From assembly GCA_012517255.1 (NCBI GenBank), contig JAAYVH010000022.1:1-32642 (forward strand): a DNA stretch of 32,642 nucleotides, given 5' to 3'. Of the stretch, positions 1-6,231 are shown piece by piece. A program made the position numbers and the translations under genes. Below the pieces are notes generated by a model. It did not search any database. It worked only from the letters and a program-made list of their open reading frames with translations, and was not told where the DNA came from. Position 1 is the first letter of the stretch. Each line of letters begins with the position of its first letter. This DNA is from Chthonomonadales bacterium. GTDB taxonomy: Bacteria > Armatimonadota > Chthonomonadetes > Chthonomonadales > CAJBBX01.

Positions 1-1488
1 AGCCCCGACGTGTTCCCCGACGGCGTGCTCCTCGCCATGGTGGACTGCATGCGGCGGCATGCCGAGTACCTCGACGCCCATCCCACCGGTGGCAACTGGC
101 TATGCATGGAGGCCAACGGCCAATACCATGTGGGAGTTCTGTTCCCGGAGTTCGCCAATGCGGCGCGCTGGCGTGACAACGCCCTGATGCGCCTGCGCCG
201 AGAGATCGACGCTCAGGTCTATCCCGACGGCGCCCAGATCGAGCTGACGCCCGGCTACCACAACGTCTCGCTCAGCAACTTCGTGGGTGCGCTCCGGCTG
301 GCGCGTCTCAACGATCAGCCGCTGCCAGAAGGCTATCAGGCCGGTCTGGAGCGCATGTATGACCTGAACATGCGGGCCATGTCGCCCGACCGCGACGTGC
401 CTCCGTTCAATGACTCGTGGCGGGTGGATGTGCCTCAGACCCTGGCCGACGGACTGGAGCTCTTTCCCGCGCGAAAGGACTGGGAGTGGATCGCCACCGA
501 CGGCCAGGCCGGCGCCAAGCCGAGCGTGACATCGTTGGCCTTCCCCTATGCCGGATGGGCGGTTATGCGGTCGGGATGGGACCGGGACGCGCGGTTCCTG
601 ATGATGGACTGCGGTCCCTTCGGCTACGGGCATCAGCACGAAGACAAGCTGTCGTTCGTGCTCCATGCGCACGGCGCGCGGCTTGTCTTCGATGCGGGAT
701 CGTATGCCTACGACGCCTCCGACATGCGCCGGTATGTGCTGTCCGCACGGGGCCACAACGTCATTCATGTGGACGGGATGGAGCAGAACCGCCGCGGCGG
801 ACCGCGCGACGGCTACGTGGTGAAAGAGCCCGTGGCGATGGTCTGGCACACCGCTGCCGGCTACGACTACGCTGCGGGCACGTACGGCACTCTGCCCGAA
901 GAGGCATGGGGCCGCGATCGCAAGCGAGGGATCGTGCATACCCGCCGCGTTCTGTTCGTCAAGCCCGACTGGTGGATCGTGTGCGACACCGTTGACCCGG
1001 GCGACTCGGCAGAGCGCCTCGTTGAGAGCACATTCCATCTCGATGCGCCAGAGGCCGTGGTCGATCAGAGCTCTCTCGGCATCACAACAAAGCGTGACGG
1101 TCCGAACCTGGCCATCCTCCCGCTGATGGTTCCCGGGCTGAGAGCGCAAATCGTCGCCGGACAGACGGAGCCGGCTCTGCAAGGATGGCTGCCGAAAGCG
1201 CACGGCAGAACCGGCGCCGACCCGAGGCCCTGCGTCTACTACTCCGTCAAGGCATCCGGCACGGTTCACCTGCTGTATGTGTTTGCGCCTTATGCTCAGG
1301 GGAAGATATGCCCCGTCGCTTCGGTCCGACCTCTGAACGTCCCTGATGCCGCCCTTGCGGCCCAGATCACGATCACGCGCGGCCGGGTCTTCCTGTTCTC
1401 CTTGATGCCCGATGGCACGTGCACGCTTACGCAGCCCGACGGCAAGGATGTTCGGTTCGGCGCACAGACGGAAGACTCCCGAACGTGA
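1..1488 (+). CDS. Heparinase II/III-type polysaccharide lyase, 5'-truncated by window edge
   Basis: The frame is open from base 1, so the gene begins upstream of the window; a GTG at 10 is probably internal. The visible ~495 residues fit the heparinase II/III family. An alpha-helical toroid part comes first (GNWLCMEANGQYHVGVLFPEF region, then repeated helices). The beta-rich C-terminal domain follows, with the family's HEDKLSF-type segment (GYGHQHEDKLSFVLHAHGARLVFDAGSYAY, near bases 626-710), whose His and Tyr are typical catalytic or metal-site residues. These enzymes cleave uronate-containing polysaccharides (heparin-, alginate- or ulvan-like) by beta-elimination in the periplasm or outside the cell. 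The substrate cannot be told from sequence alone. The gene ends 138 bp before the ArsR gene and appears unrelated to that operon. A GH51 enzyme, sulfatase and GH42-like enzyme later in the window fit a glycan-degrading lifestyle. Confidence 0.85.
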   Translation, partial: SPDVFPDGVLLAMVDCMRRHAEYLDAHPTGGNWLCMEANGQYHVGVLFPEFANAARWRDNALMRLRREIDAQVYPDGAQIELTPGYHNVSLSNFVGALRLARLNDQPLPEGYQAGLERMYDLNMRAMSPDRDVPPFNDSWRVDVPQTLADGLELFPARKDWEWIATDGQAGAKPSVTSLAFPYAGWAVMRSGWDRDARFLMMDCGPFGYGHQHEDKLSFVLHAHGARLVFDAGSYAYDASDMRRYVLSARGHNVIHVDGMEQNRRGGPRDGYVVKEPVAMVWHTAAGYDYAAGTYGTLPEEAWGRDRKRGIVHTRRVLFVKPDWWIVCDTVDPGDSAERLVESTFHLDAPEAVVDQSSLGITTKRDGPNLAILPLMVPGLRAQIVAGQTEPALQGWLPKAHGRTGADPRPCVYYSVKASGTVHLLYVFAPYAQGKICPVASVRPLNVPDAALAAQITITRGRVFLFSLMPDGTCTLTQPDGKDVRFGAQTEDSRT

Positions 1489-1589
1489 CCGCAGTGGCAG
1501 TGGCGGAGTCCGCAGCGGGCTGCGTGTCCTGGAGCGCTTGCGTTCCCCTGCGCCAGCAGAAATTCCCTGTGATTTTTCCTGCACGCCGC

Positions 1590-1617
1590 TTGACATTGCT
1601 TGCCTATATGGTAAGAT
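1590..1617 (+). promoter_or_regulatory. Sigma-70-type promoter of the ArsR operon
   Basis: TTGACA at 1590-1595 and TAAGAT at 1612-1617 are separated by 16 bp. Transcription would start near 1624-1627, essentially at the ArsR ATG (1627), and no Shine-Dalgarno sequence precedes that ATG. The message may therefore be leaderless. The -10 box lies inside the palindrome at 1605-1626. Confidence 0.75.
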
Positions 1618-1626
1618 TGCCATGTA
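1605..1626. promoter_or_regulatory. Imperfect palindrome, probable ArsR operator
   Basis: Two 10-bp arms, TATATGGTAA and TTGCCATGTA, flank a GA centre and match at 8 of 10 positions as an inverted repeat (core ATGGTAA/TTGCCAT, 6 of 7). The site covers the -10 box and ends at the ArsR start codon. This is the expected placement for an autorepressor that blocks RNA polymerase until its metal or thiol signal is sensed. The repressor assignment is inference. Confidence 0.65.
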
Positions 1627-1953
1627 ATGGATGATACGCAGACAACCTACAAGCTGAAGGCGCAGATCATCAAGGCTATGGCGCATCCCAGCCGGTTGAT
1701 GATCATCGAAGAACTCGCCAAGGGCGAGCGCTGCGTCTGCGACCTCAAGCGTGTCGTCGGCGGCGACATGTCCACGGTTTCCAAGCATCTGGCTGTCATG
1801 CGTCACGCCGGCATTGTCGAGGATCGAAAGGCGGGGCTGCAGGTGTTCTACCGACTGCGCGTGCCCTGCATCATCCAGTTCTTCGGCTGTGTCGAGGCAG
1901 TGATGGCGGCGACATTCGCAACTTTTCGTGAACGGCCCCTTGGAGACGCATAG
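1627..1953 (+). CDS. ArsR/SmtB-family repressor
   Basis: This 108-residue winged-helix protein is near the usual family length. The N-terminal helix (KAQIIKAMAHPSRLMIIEEL) is the canonical ArsR start. The recognition helix region is DMSTVSKHLAVMRHAGIVEDRK (about 48-69) followed by the wing LQVFYRL. Cys36 and Cys38 in GERCVCDL match the alpha-3 Cys-x-Cys metal/thiol site of ArsR-type sensors; Cys81 and Cys88 are further possible ligands. ArsR proteins are dimeric repressors released by As(III), Sb(III) or other soft metals, or by thiol oxidation. ATG 1627 is required to keep the first helix and lacks a ribosome-binding site, consistent with leaderless translation from the promoter just upstream. 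It is the first gene of the redox/permease operon. The inducer is unknown. Confidence 0.88.
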   Translation: MDDTQTTYKLKAQIIKAMAHPSRLMIIEELAKGERCVCDLKRVVGGDMSTVSKHLAVMRHAGIVEDRKAGLQVFYRLRVPCIIQFFGCVEAVMAATFATFRERPLGDA

Positions 1954-1993
1954 AACAGCGCGAAGTCCTTTTTTCGTGCAGGAGATGGCTGAT

Positions 1994-3094
1994 ATGGCAA
2001 ATAGCCAAATAGTGACGGCTACGGCGAAACTGGATGAGCCAGACGGCGCCGGGGCTCGACAGCCGTGCCTTAAGTGCTCCCTTGTATCGCGGCTGCCTGA
2101 GATAGTGTTGCTGGCCCTGTGGTGGCCGGTCTACTCCCACCTTCAGACAATCGCGACATGGCTGACCTATTCGGCGCTCGGTCTGGGGCGCGGCACGCAC
2201 CTGGGCGCCTCGGTGGAGTTCTTCATATTCGAAGTGCCCAAAGTGCTGATGCTCCTCATCCTCATCGTCTTCGGCGTGGGGATTGTGCGCACGTTCTTCA
2301 CGCCGGAGCGCACGCGGGCCATTCTGGCCGGCAAGCGCGAGTCTGCCGGCAACGTGCTGGCGGCGCTGCTGGGCATTGTCACGCCCTTCTGCTCCTGCTC
2401 GGCGGTGCCCCTCTTCCTGGGGTTCGTCCAGAGCGGGGTGCCGCTGGGGGTGACCTTCTCGTTCCTGATCGCCGCGCCGATGATCAACGAGGTCGCCGTC
2501 GTCCTGCTGCTCGGCATGTTCGGGCTTAAGGTAACGGCGATCTACGTGGGTACGGGATTGACAGTCGCGATCGTCGCCGGCTGGGTGATCGGGCGTCTGC
2601 GGATGGAACGGCACCTTGAGTCCTGGGTCTCGGCGATGAGCGCCGGAAACACGGCAGAGGTAGAGGCGGAGGGTCTCGACTGGAACGCTCGCTTCGATGC
2701 AGGTAGGGAGGCCGTGCGCGAGATCGTGGGCAAGGTGTGGCTGTTCGTCGTTCTCGGCATCGCCGTCGGCGCAGGCATACACGGATACGTCCCGACGAAC
2801 GCTCTGGCAGGTCTGATGGGCAAGTCGGCATGGTGGTCGGTGCCATTGGCCGTGATACTCGGCGTGCCCATGTACTCCAACGCCGCCGGAATCGTGCCGG
2901 TCGTCCAGGCGCTGCTCGGCAAGGGCGCTGCGCTGGGCACGGCGCTCGCCTTCATGATGTCGGTCATCGCTCTGTCGCTCCCCGAGATGATCATCCTGCG
3001 CAAGGTGCTGCGCCCCAGGCTCATCGGGGTGTTCATCGGCGTGGTGGCAGCGGGCATCGTACTCGTCGGATACATTTTCAATCTGGTGATGTGA
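1994..3094 (+). CDS. COG0701 (ArsP/YraQ-like) permease
   Basis: A polytopic membrane protein of 366 residues with about eight hydrophobic segments. It carries the family hallmark TPFCSCSAVPLF (Cys133-Ser-Cys135) in the first half and the matching GVPMYSNAAGIVPVV element in the second, i.e. the internal duplication of this family. ArsP members export trivalent organoarsenicals; others are uncharacterised, and the CSC pair is thought to bind soft metals or thiol-reactive substrates. ATG 1994 is preferred over upstream in-frame codons (GTG 1928, ATG 1985) because GGAG at 1981-1984 stands 9 bp before it. It follows the ArsR gene closely and precedes several thioredoxin-type proteins, a common neighbourhood for this permease. 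The substrate cannot be read from the sequence. Confidence 0.85.
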   Translation: MANSQIVTATAKLDEPDGAGARQPCLKCSLVSRLPEIVLLALWWPVYSHLQTIATWLTYSALGLGRGTHLGASVEFFIFEVPKVLMLLILIVFGVGIVRTFFTPERTRAILAGKRESAGNVLAALLGIVTPFCSCSAVPLFLGFVQSGVPLGVTFSFLIAAPMINEVAVVLLLGMFGLKVTAIYVGTGLTVAIVAGWVIGRLRMERHLESWVSAMSAGNTAEVEAEGLDWNARFDAGREAVREIVGKVWLFVVLGIAVGAGIHGYVPTNALAGLMGKSAWWSVPLAVILGVPMYSNAAGIVPVVQALLGKGAALGTALAFMMSVIALSLPEMIILRKVLRPRLIGVFIGVVAAGIVLVGYIFNLVM

Positions 3095-3129
3095 CCGATC
3101 GGTCGGTCGCACGCCGTGGAAAGGAACGC

Positions 3130-3360
3130 ATGAAGATCCAGATTCTGGGCACCGGATGTGCCAAGTGCAAGGCGCTCACCGCCAACGCGGAGGCTGCCGT
3201 GAAGCAGATGGGCCTCGACGCGGAGATCGAGAAGGTCGAGGACATCCAGGAGATCATCAAGTTCGGGGTCATGATGACGCCGGCGCTGGCCGTTGACGGC
3301 AAGGTGAAGATCGTCGGAAAGGTCGCGTCGGCAGACGAGATCAAGAAGCTGCTGGCCTGA
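3130..3360 (+). CDS. Thioredoxin-like mini-redoxin (TM0996/MTH895 type)
   Basis: A 76-residue single thioredoxin-fold domain, the usual length for the small redox-active disulfide protein 2 family. The active site is Cys10-Ala-Lys-Cys13 (GTGCAKCKAL), and the cis-proline loop is MMTPAL near residue 57. The ending (VDGKVKIVGKVASADEIKKLL) is characteristic. These cytosolic proteins often sit beside COG0701 permeases and ArsR regulators and may deliver electrons or bind the permease's metal or thiol substrate. AAGGA stands 4 bp before the ATG. The 35-bp gap to the permease holds a perfect 12-bp palindrome, GACCGATCGGTC at 3093-3104. Confidence 0.88.
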   Translation: MKIQILGTGCAKCKALTANAEAAVKQMGLDAEIEKVEDIQEIIKFGVMMTPALAVDGKVKIVGKVASADEIKKLLA

Positions 3361-3383
3361 TTGCCAGCGACACATCTAGAGCC

Positions 3384-3406
3384 GCGAGCGACTGAAGAGC
3401 GCTCGC
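3384..3406 (+). other. Hairpin just upstream of the DGC gene's ribosome-binding site
   Basis: GCGAGCG (3384-3390) and CGCTCGC (3400-3406) form a perfect 7-bp stem with a 9-nt loop. It ends two bases before the AGGAGGA ribosome-binding site (3408-3414). It could influence mRNA processing or translation of the next gene. It has no T-tract, so it is not a classical terminator. Confidence 0.45.
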
Positions 3407-3419
3407 CAGGAGGAACGCC

Positions 3420-3812
3420 ATGTCGGAATGTTGCGCCAGCAATGATACTACTCTGCTGTTTGCCTGTTCAGGCGGCTCTAATGTCGGCCAGATAGCCAAC
3501 GACGCCGCCAAGGCTCTGGATCAGCTCGGCCAGGGTCGCATGTACTGCGCCGTGGGCGTAGCCGCCAGGCTGCCCAGCTTCGTCGAGACCGCAGCCAAGG
3601 CCGATAAGCGCGTCCTGATTGACGGCTGCGAAGTTCAGTGCCTGAAGAAGGCCTTCGACGGTGCGGGGGTGCCCTACGATGTGCATGTCATCGTGACCGA
3701 GCTCGGCATCGCGAAGGGCCATCACTTCAACCACACGCAGGACGAAGTCGCCACGGTCGCCGGCGCCGTAAGCAAGAAGCTCGGCGTCACGCCCTGCTGC
3801 AGCGGCTCGTGA
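3420..3812 (+). CDS. DGC-domain putative zinc-binding protein
   Basis: A 130-residue protein with the diagnostic Asp68-Gly69-Cys70 motif (VLIDGCEVQCLKKAF, with Cys74 close by) of the DGC family. The other cysteines are Cys4, Cys5, Cys16 (FACSGGSNVGQIANDAA), Cys43 and a C-terminal CC pair at 126-127. The conserved ACSG..NVGQ segment is also typical. The biochemical role of the family is unestablished; zinc or other metal binding is presumed from the cysteines. AGGAGGA at 3408-3414 gives a strong start at 3420. The stop overlaps the ATG of the next gene (TGATG at 3810-3814), so the two are probably translationally coupled. The context points to metal or thiol handling in the cytoplasm. Confidence 0.82.
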   Translation: MSECCASNDTTLLFACSGGSNVGQIANDAAKALDQLGQGRMYCAVGVAARLPSFVETAAKADKRVLIDGCEVQCLKKAFDGAGVPYDVHVIVTELGIAKGHHFNHTQDEVATVAGAVSKKLGVTPCCSGS

Positions 3813-4144
3813 TGCAAGCCGCCGCCGAGATCCACGCCGGGGTTTGCGGTTTCGTCACCCGGGTCCGCGCGACGCCTGAACCCGACGACACCGTAGCGTT
3901 GCAGATCGAGAGCGACTGCGAGAAGATACGAGCGACGGCCGAGCGGATCGGCCCGTCGGTGGATCCGATTCACGAGATCCACCGGGGCTACGAAGGGGCC
4001 GTGCTGACGGCGGCACGCACCACGCTGAGAGGCTGCTGCAGCGGGTGCGTGGTGCCGTCGGGCATCTTCAAGACAGTCCAGGTTGCAGGCAATCTCGCGC
4101 TGCCTCGCGACATCTCGATCGTCATCAAGGACACGACAACATGA
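3812..4144 (+). CDS. Small conserved Cys protein (DUF6951-like)
   Basis: A 110-residue protein starting at ATG 3812, which overlaps the previous stop; longer in-frame readings would run through the DGC gene. The start EIHAGVCGFVTRVRA, the central LQIESDC (Cys36) and the ending GNLALPRDISIVIK resemble a small family I recall as DUF6951. The Cys75-Cys76-x2-Cys79 cluster (GCCSGCVVPSGIFK) could bind metal or a cluster. No signal peptide or membrane segment is visible, so it should be cytosolic. Function is unknown. Its stop overlaps the next start (ATGA, 4141-4144). The name rests on memory of the motif pattern, not on a search. Confidence 0.72.
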   Translation: MQAAAEIHAGVCGFVTRVRATPEPDDTVALQIESDCEKIRATAERIGPSVDPIHEIHRGYEGAVLTAARTTLRGCCSGCVVPSGIFKTVQVAGNLALPRDISIVIKDTTT

Positions 4145-4575
4145 AACCAGGCGCAATAACCCCCGCGAAGATCGGCTTGGTTCTGCTGCTGCTCATCGCC
4201 ATCGTCGCGGTTGCACAGATGAAGCCCGGCAAGCAGGCAGCCGGAGGAACCGGCTTGACCGACCCGTCCCCGCCCACGAGCGCGCCGGGAGTTCCGCGCA
4301 TGCTGGAGCTCGGCTCGGTCTCGTGCATCCCATGCAAGATGATGAAGCCTGTGATGGAGGAGCTCGAGAAGGAGTACGGGCCTAACCTGAAGGTGGACTT
4401 CATTGACGTGTGGCAGGACCCGGAGGCTGGCAGGCGCTACGGCGTCGAGAGCATCCCGACGCAGATCCTCTACGACGCCGATGGTAAGGAGGTCTTCCGC
4501 CACGTGGGCTTCTGGCCCAAGGACGAGATCGTCGCAGCGTTCGCGGCGAACGGCGTGGAACTCAAGAAGCAATGA
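4141..4575 (+). CDS. Membrane-anchored thioredoxin-like protein
   Basis: A 144-residue protein with a signal anchor at about 11-27 (IGLVLLLLIAIVAVAQ), a Pro/Gly-rich linker (34-53) and a thioredoxin domain. The active site is Cys62-Ile-Pro-Cys65 instead of the usual WCGPC; the cis-Pro loop is VESIPTQILYD and the ending EVFRHVGFWPKDEIVAAF is typical. It should face the periplasm and exchange electrons with the CcdA-like protein encoded two genes downstream. Start and stop both overlap neighbours by ATGA (4141-4144 and 4572-4575), which indicates translational coupling. Its C-terminal part is close to that of the next gene (EVFRHxGFWPK in both), pointing to an ancestral duplication. Confidence 0.88.
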   Translation: MKPGAITPAKIGLVLLLLIAIVAVAQMKPGKQAAGGTGLTDPSPPTSAPGVPRMLELGSVSCIPCKMMKPVMEELEKEYGPNLKVDFIDVWQDPEAGRRYGVESIPTQILYDADGKEVFRHVGFWPKDEIVAAFAANGVELKKQ

Positions 4576-5495
4576 CTGCGCCACTCCGCGCGGCAATGGG
4601 AATGGCCGCTTGCGCCGCATCGCTCTGGCCCGCCCAAGCCCAGACGCCTACGAAGACTCTTGACCAGGTACACAAGGGACTGAGCATGGGAGCGCTGCGT
4701 CATGCGCGTCTCGTGCAGCTTCCCAAAGGCACGATCCTCAGGGCCGGCAAACTCTCCATCACCGCAGCGCAGCTTGACGCCGAGATCAAGAAGGCCGGGC
4801 CGCAGGCGAAGGTCCAGCTCAAAGGCCACGAGATCGTCATGCTGGAGAACTTGGCGACGCGCAGCCTCCTGGTCTCTGAAGCCCGACAATGGTCGGCCAG
4901 GTCCAACCCCGAGGCTGCGAAACTCGCCGAGAACCAGCTCATAGGCGAGTACTTGCGCGCCAGGACGGCGAGCGCCACGGCGACCGACGCTCAGATGAAG
5001 GCGTTCTACAACGCGAACAAGGACATGTTCGGCGGCGCGACCTACGAGATGGTGGCCGACGATCTTCGGGCCTATCTGACCCAGCAGAAGCGTCAGGAAG
5101 CCGTTGACGATCACATCAACGGCCTCGGCAAGCGCTATGCGATCGAGATTGACAGCGCCTGGGCCGCTGCGCAGGCGCGAACCGTCCTGAACAACCCCGT
5201 GGACCGTGCGCGCCGTTCAGGCAAGCCTGCGCTGGTGGATTTCGGATCCAAGGGCTGCGGTCCTTGCGACATGCTCGCTCCGATCCTGGAGGATCTCAAG
5301 AAGACCTACGCGGGCAAGTGCGAGGTGATCGTCGTTCAGGTGCGCGAACAGCCCATGCTCGGTTCGCGCTACGGCATCCAGAGCATTCCCGTGCAGATCT
5401 TCTTCGACAAGAACGGCAACGAGGTCTTCCGACACACAGGCTTCTGGCCCAAGGAAAGACTCGTCGCCAAGCTGGCCGAGATGGGCATTCGGTAG
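4572..5495 (+). CDS. SurA-N-like chaperone domain fused to thioredoxin
   Basis: A 307-residue exported protein. Residues 1-24 form a signal peptide (MTAPLRAAMGMAACAASLWP then AQAQ). Residues ~54-193 resemble the helical N-terminal chaperone part of SurA/PpiC proteins: LSITAAQLDAEIKK, an LL.SEA helix, TDAQMKAFYNANKDMFG, then LRAYLTQQKRQEAVDDHI. The parvulin isomerase domain is absent. Residues ~210-307 are a thioredoxin domain with Cys229-Gly-Pro-Cys232 (GSKGCGPCDML) and SIPVQIFFDKNG. The fusion suggests a periplasmic thiol reductase that holds its own client, perhaps apocytochrome or the permease's partner. It overlaps the previous gene by 4 bp and is followed 3 bp later by the CcdA-like gene. 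Confidence 0.82.
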   Translation: MTAPLRAAMGMAACAASLWPAQAQTPTKTLDQVHKGLSMGALRHARLVQLPKGTILRAGKLSITAAQLDAEIKKAGPQAKVQLKGHEIVMLENLATRSLLVSEARQWSARSNPEAAKLAENQLIGEYLRARTASATATDAQMKAFYNANKDMFGGATYEMVADDLRAYLTQQKRQEAVDDHINGLGKRYAIEIDSAWAAAQARTVLNNPVDRARRSGKPALVDFGSKGCGPCDMLAPILEDLKKTYAGKCEVIVVQVREQPMLGSRYGIQSIPVQIFFDKNGNEVFRHTGFWPKERLVAKLAEMGIR

Positions 5496-5498
5496 CCA

Positions 5499-6197
5499 AT
5501 GCACGATCTCTTCGTGAGCCTGACACGAGCGGTCGAAGGCTCGCCCGGCATCGCCCTGGGCGCCGCTGCGGTCTGGGGCGTGCTCAGCATATTGCTGAGC
5601 CCATGTCACCTTGCCAGTATTCCACTCATCGTCGGGTTCATCAGCGGTCAGGGGGCCGTGTCTGGGCGAAGGGCCTTCGCGACCGCGACCGTCTTCGCCC
5701 TCGGGATACTGATCACCATCGCGGTCATCGGCGCTGTCACCGCCGCCATGGGACGCATGGCAGGTGACCTCGGAGGCTGGGTCAACTATGCGGTTGCGGC
5801 CGTGTTCTTTGTGGTTGGCCTGGCCCTGCTCGATGTCATTCCCCTGAACTTCGCGGGCTCCGGCAATGTCTCGATGCAACGCCGCGGCCTGCTGGCGGCG
5901 TTCGTCCTTGGCCTCGTGTTCGGCATCGCGCTGGGACCATGCACGTTCGCCTACATGGCGCCGGTGCTTGCCGCGACGTTCAAGGTGGCGAGCAAGCAGC
6001 CGGCCTACGCTGCCGGATTGCTGACGGCCTACGGTCTCGGGCACTGCGCCGTCATTGCCGTCGCGGGCGGCTCGGCCGGAGCCGTACAGCGCTACCTGAA
6101 GTGGAGCGAGGCGTCGCGTGGAACTGGGATCCTGAAGAAGGTGTGCGGCGTTCTCGTGATCGCCGGAGGGTTGTACCTCGTGTACACGGGTAGATAG
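5499..6197 (+). CDS. CcdA/DsbD-like transmembrane electron transporter
   Basis: A 232-residue membrane protein with six predicted helices. The two redox cysteines sit in the family's Pro-Cys motifs: Cys36 (LLSPCHLASIP) and Cys148 (ALGPCTFAYMAP). CcdA-type proteins carry electrons from cytosolic thioredoxin to periplasmic thioredoxin-fold partners, for example during cytochrome c maturation. Here the partners are plausibly the two periplasmic thioredoxins just upstream, and the electron consumer may be the octaheme cytochrome just downstream. The start lies 3 bp after the previous stop without a clear ribosome-binding site, so coupled translation is likely. Length and topology are normal for the short CcdA class. 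Confidence 0.87.
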   Translation: MHDLFVSLTRAVEGSPGIALGAAAVWGVLSILLSPCHLASIPLIVGFISGQGAVSGRRAFATATVFALGILITIAVIGAVTAAMGRMAGDLGGWVNYAVAAVFFVVGLALLDVIPLNFAGSGNVSMQRRGLLAAFVLGLVFGIALGPCTFAYMAPVLAATFKVASKQPAYAAGLLTAYGLGHCAVIAVAGGSAGAVQRYLKWSEASRGTGILKKVCGVLVIAGGLYLVYTGR

Positions 6198-6231
6198 AGC
6201 CGGAGCACGGCTAACCGAAAGGAGTGTTGTC

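Noticed and set aside
100-1806. Long minus-strand open frame of 568 codons opposite the heparinase gene
   Set aside because: High GC content keeps antisense frames open. The predicted protein is Arg/His-rich with no motifs, and the plus-strand frame has clear family features.
1991-2012. Possible second ArsR operator around the permease start
   Set aside because: Arms ATATGGC and GCCAAAT match only partly and the spacing differs from the operator at 1605-1626; it lies inside coding sequence.
3093-3104. Palindrome GACCGATCGGTC between permease and mini-thioredoxin genes
   Set aside because: Perfect but short and self-complementary without a loop. No promoter is beside it, so neither an operator nor a terminator is supported.
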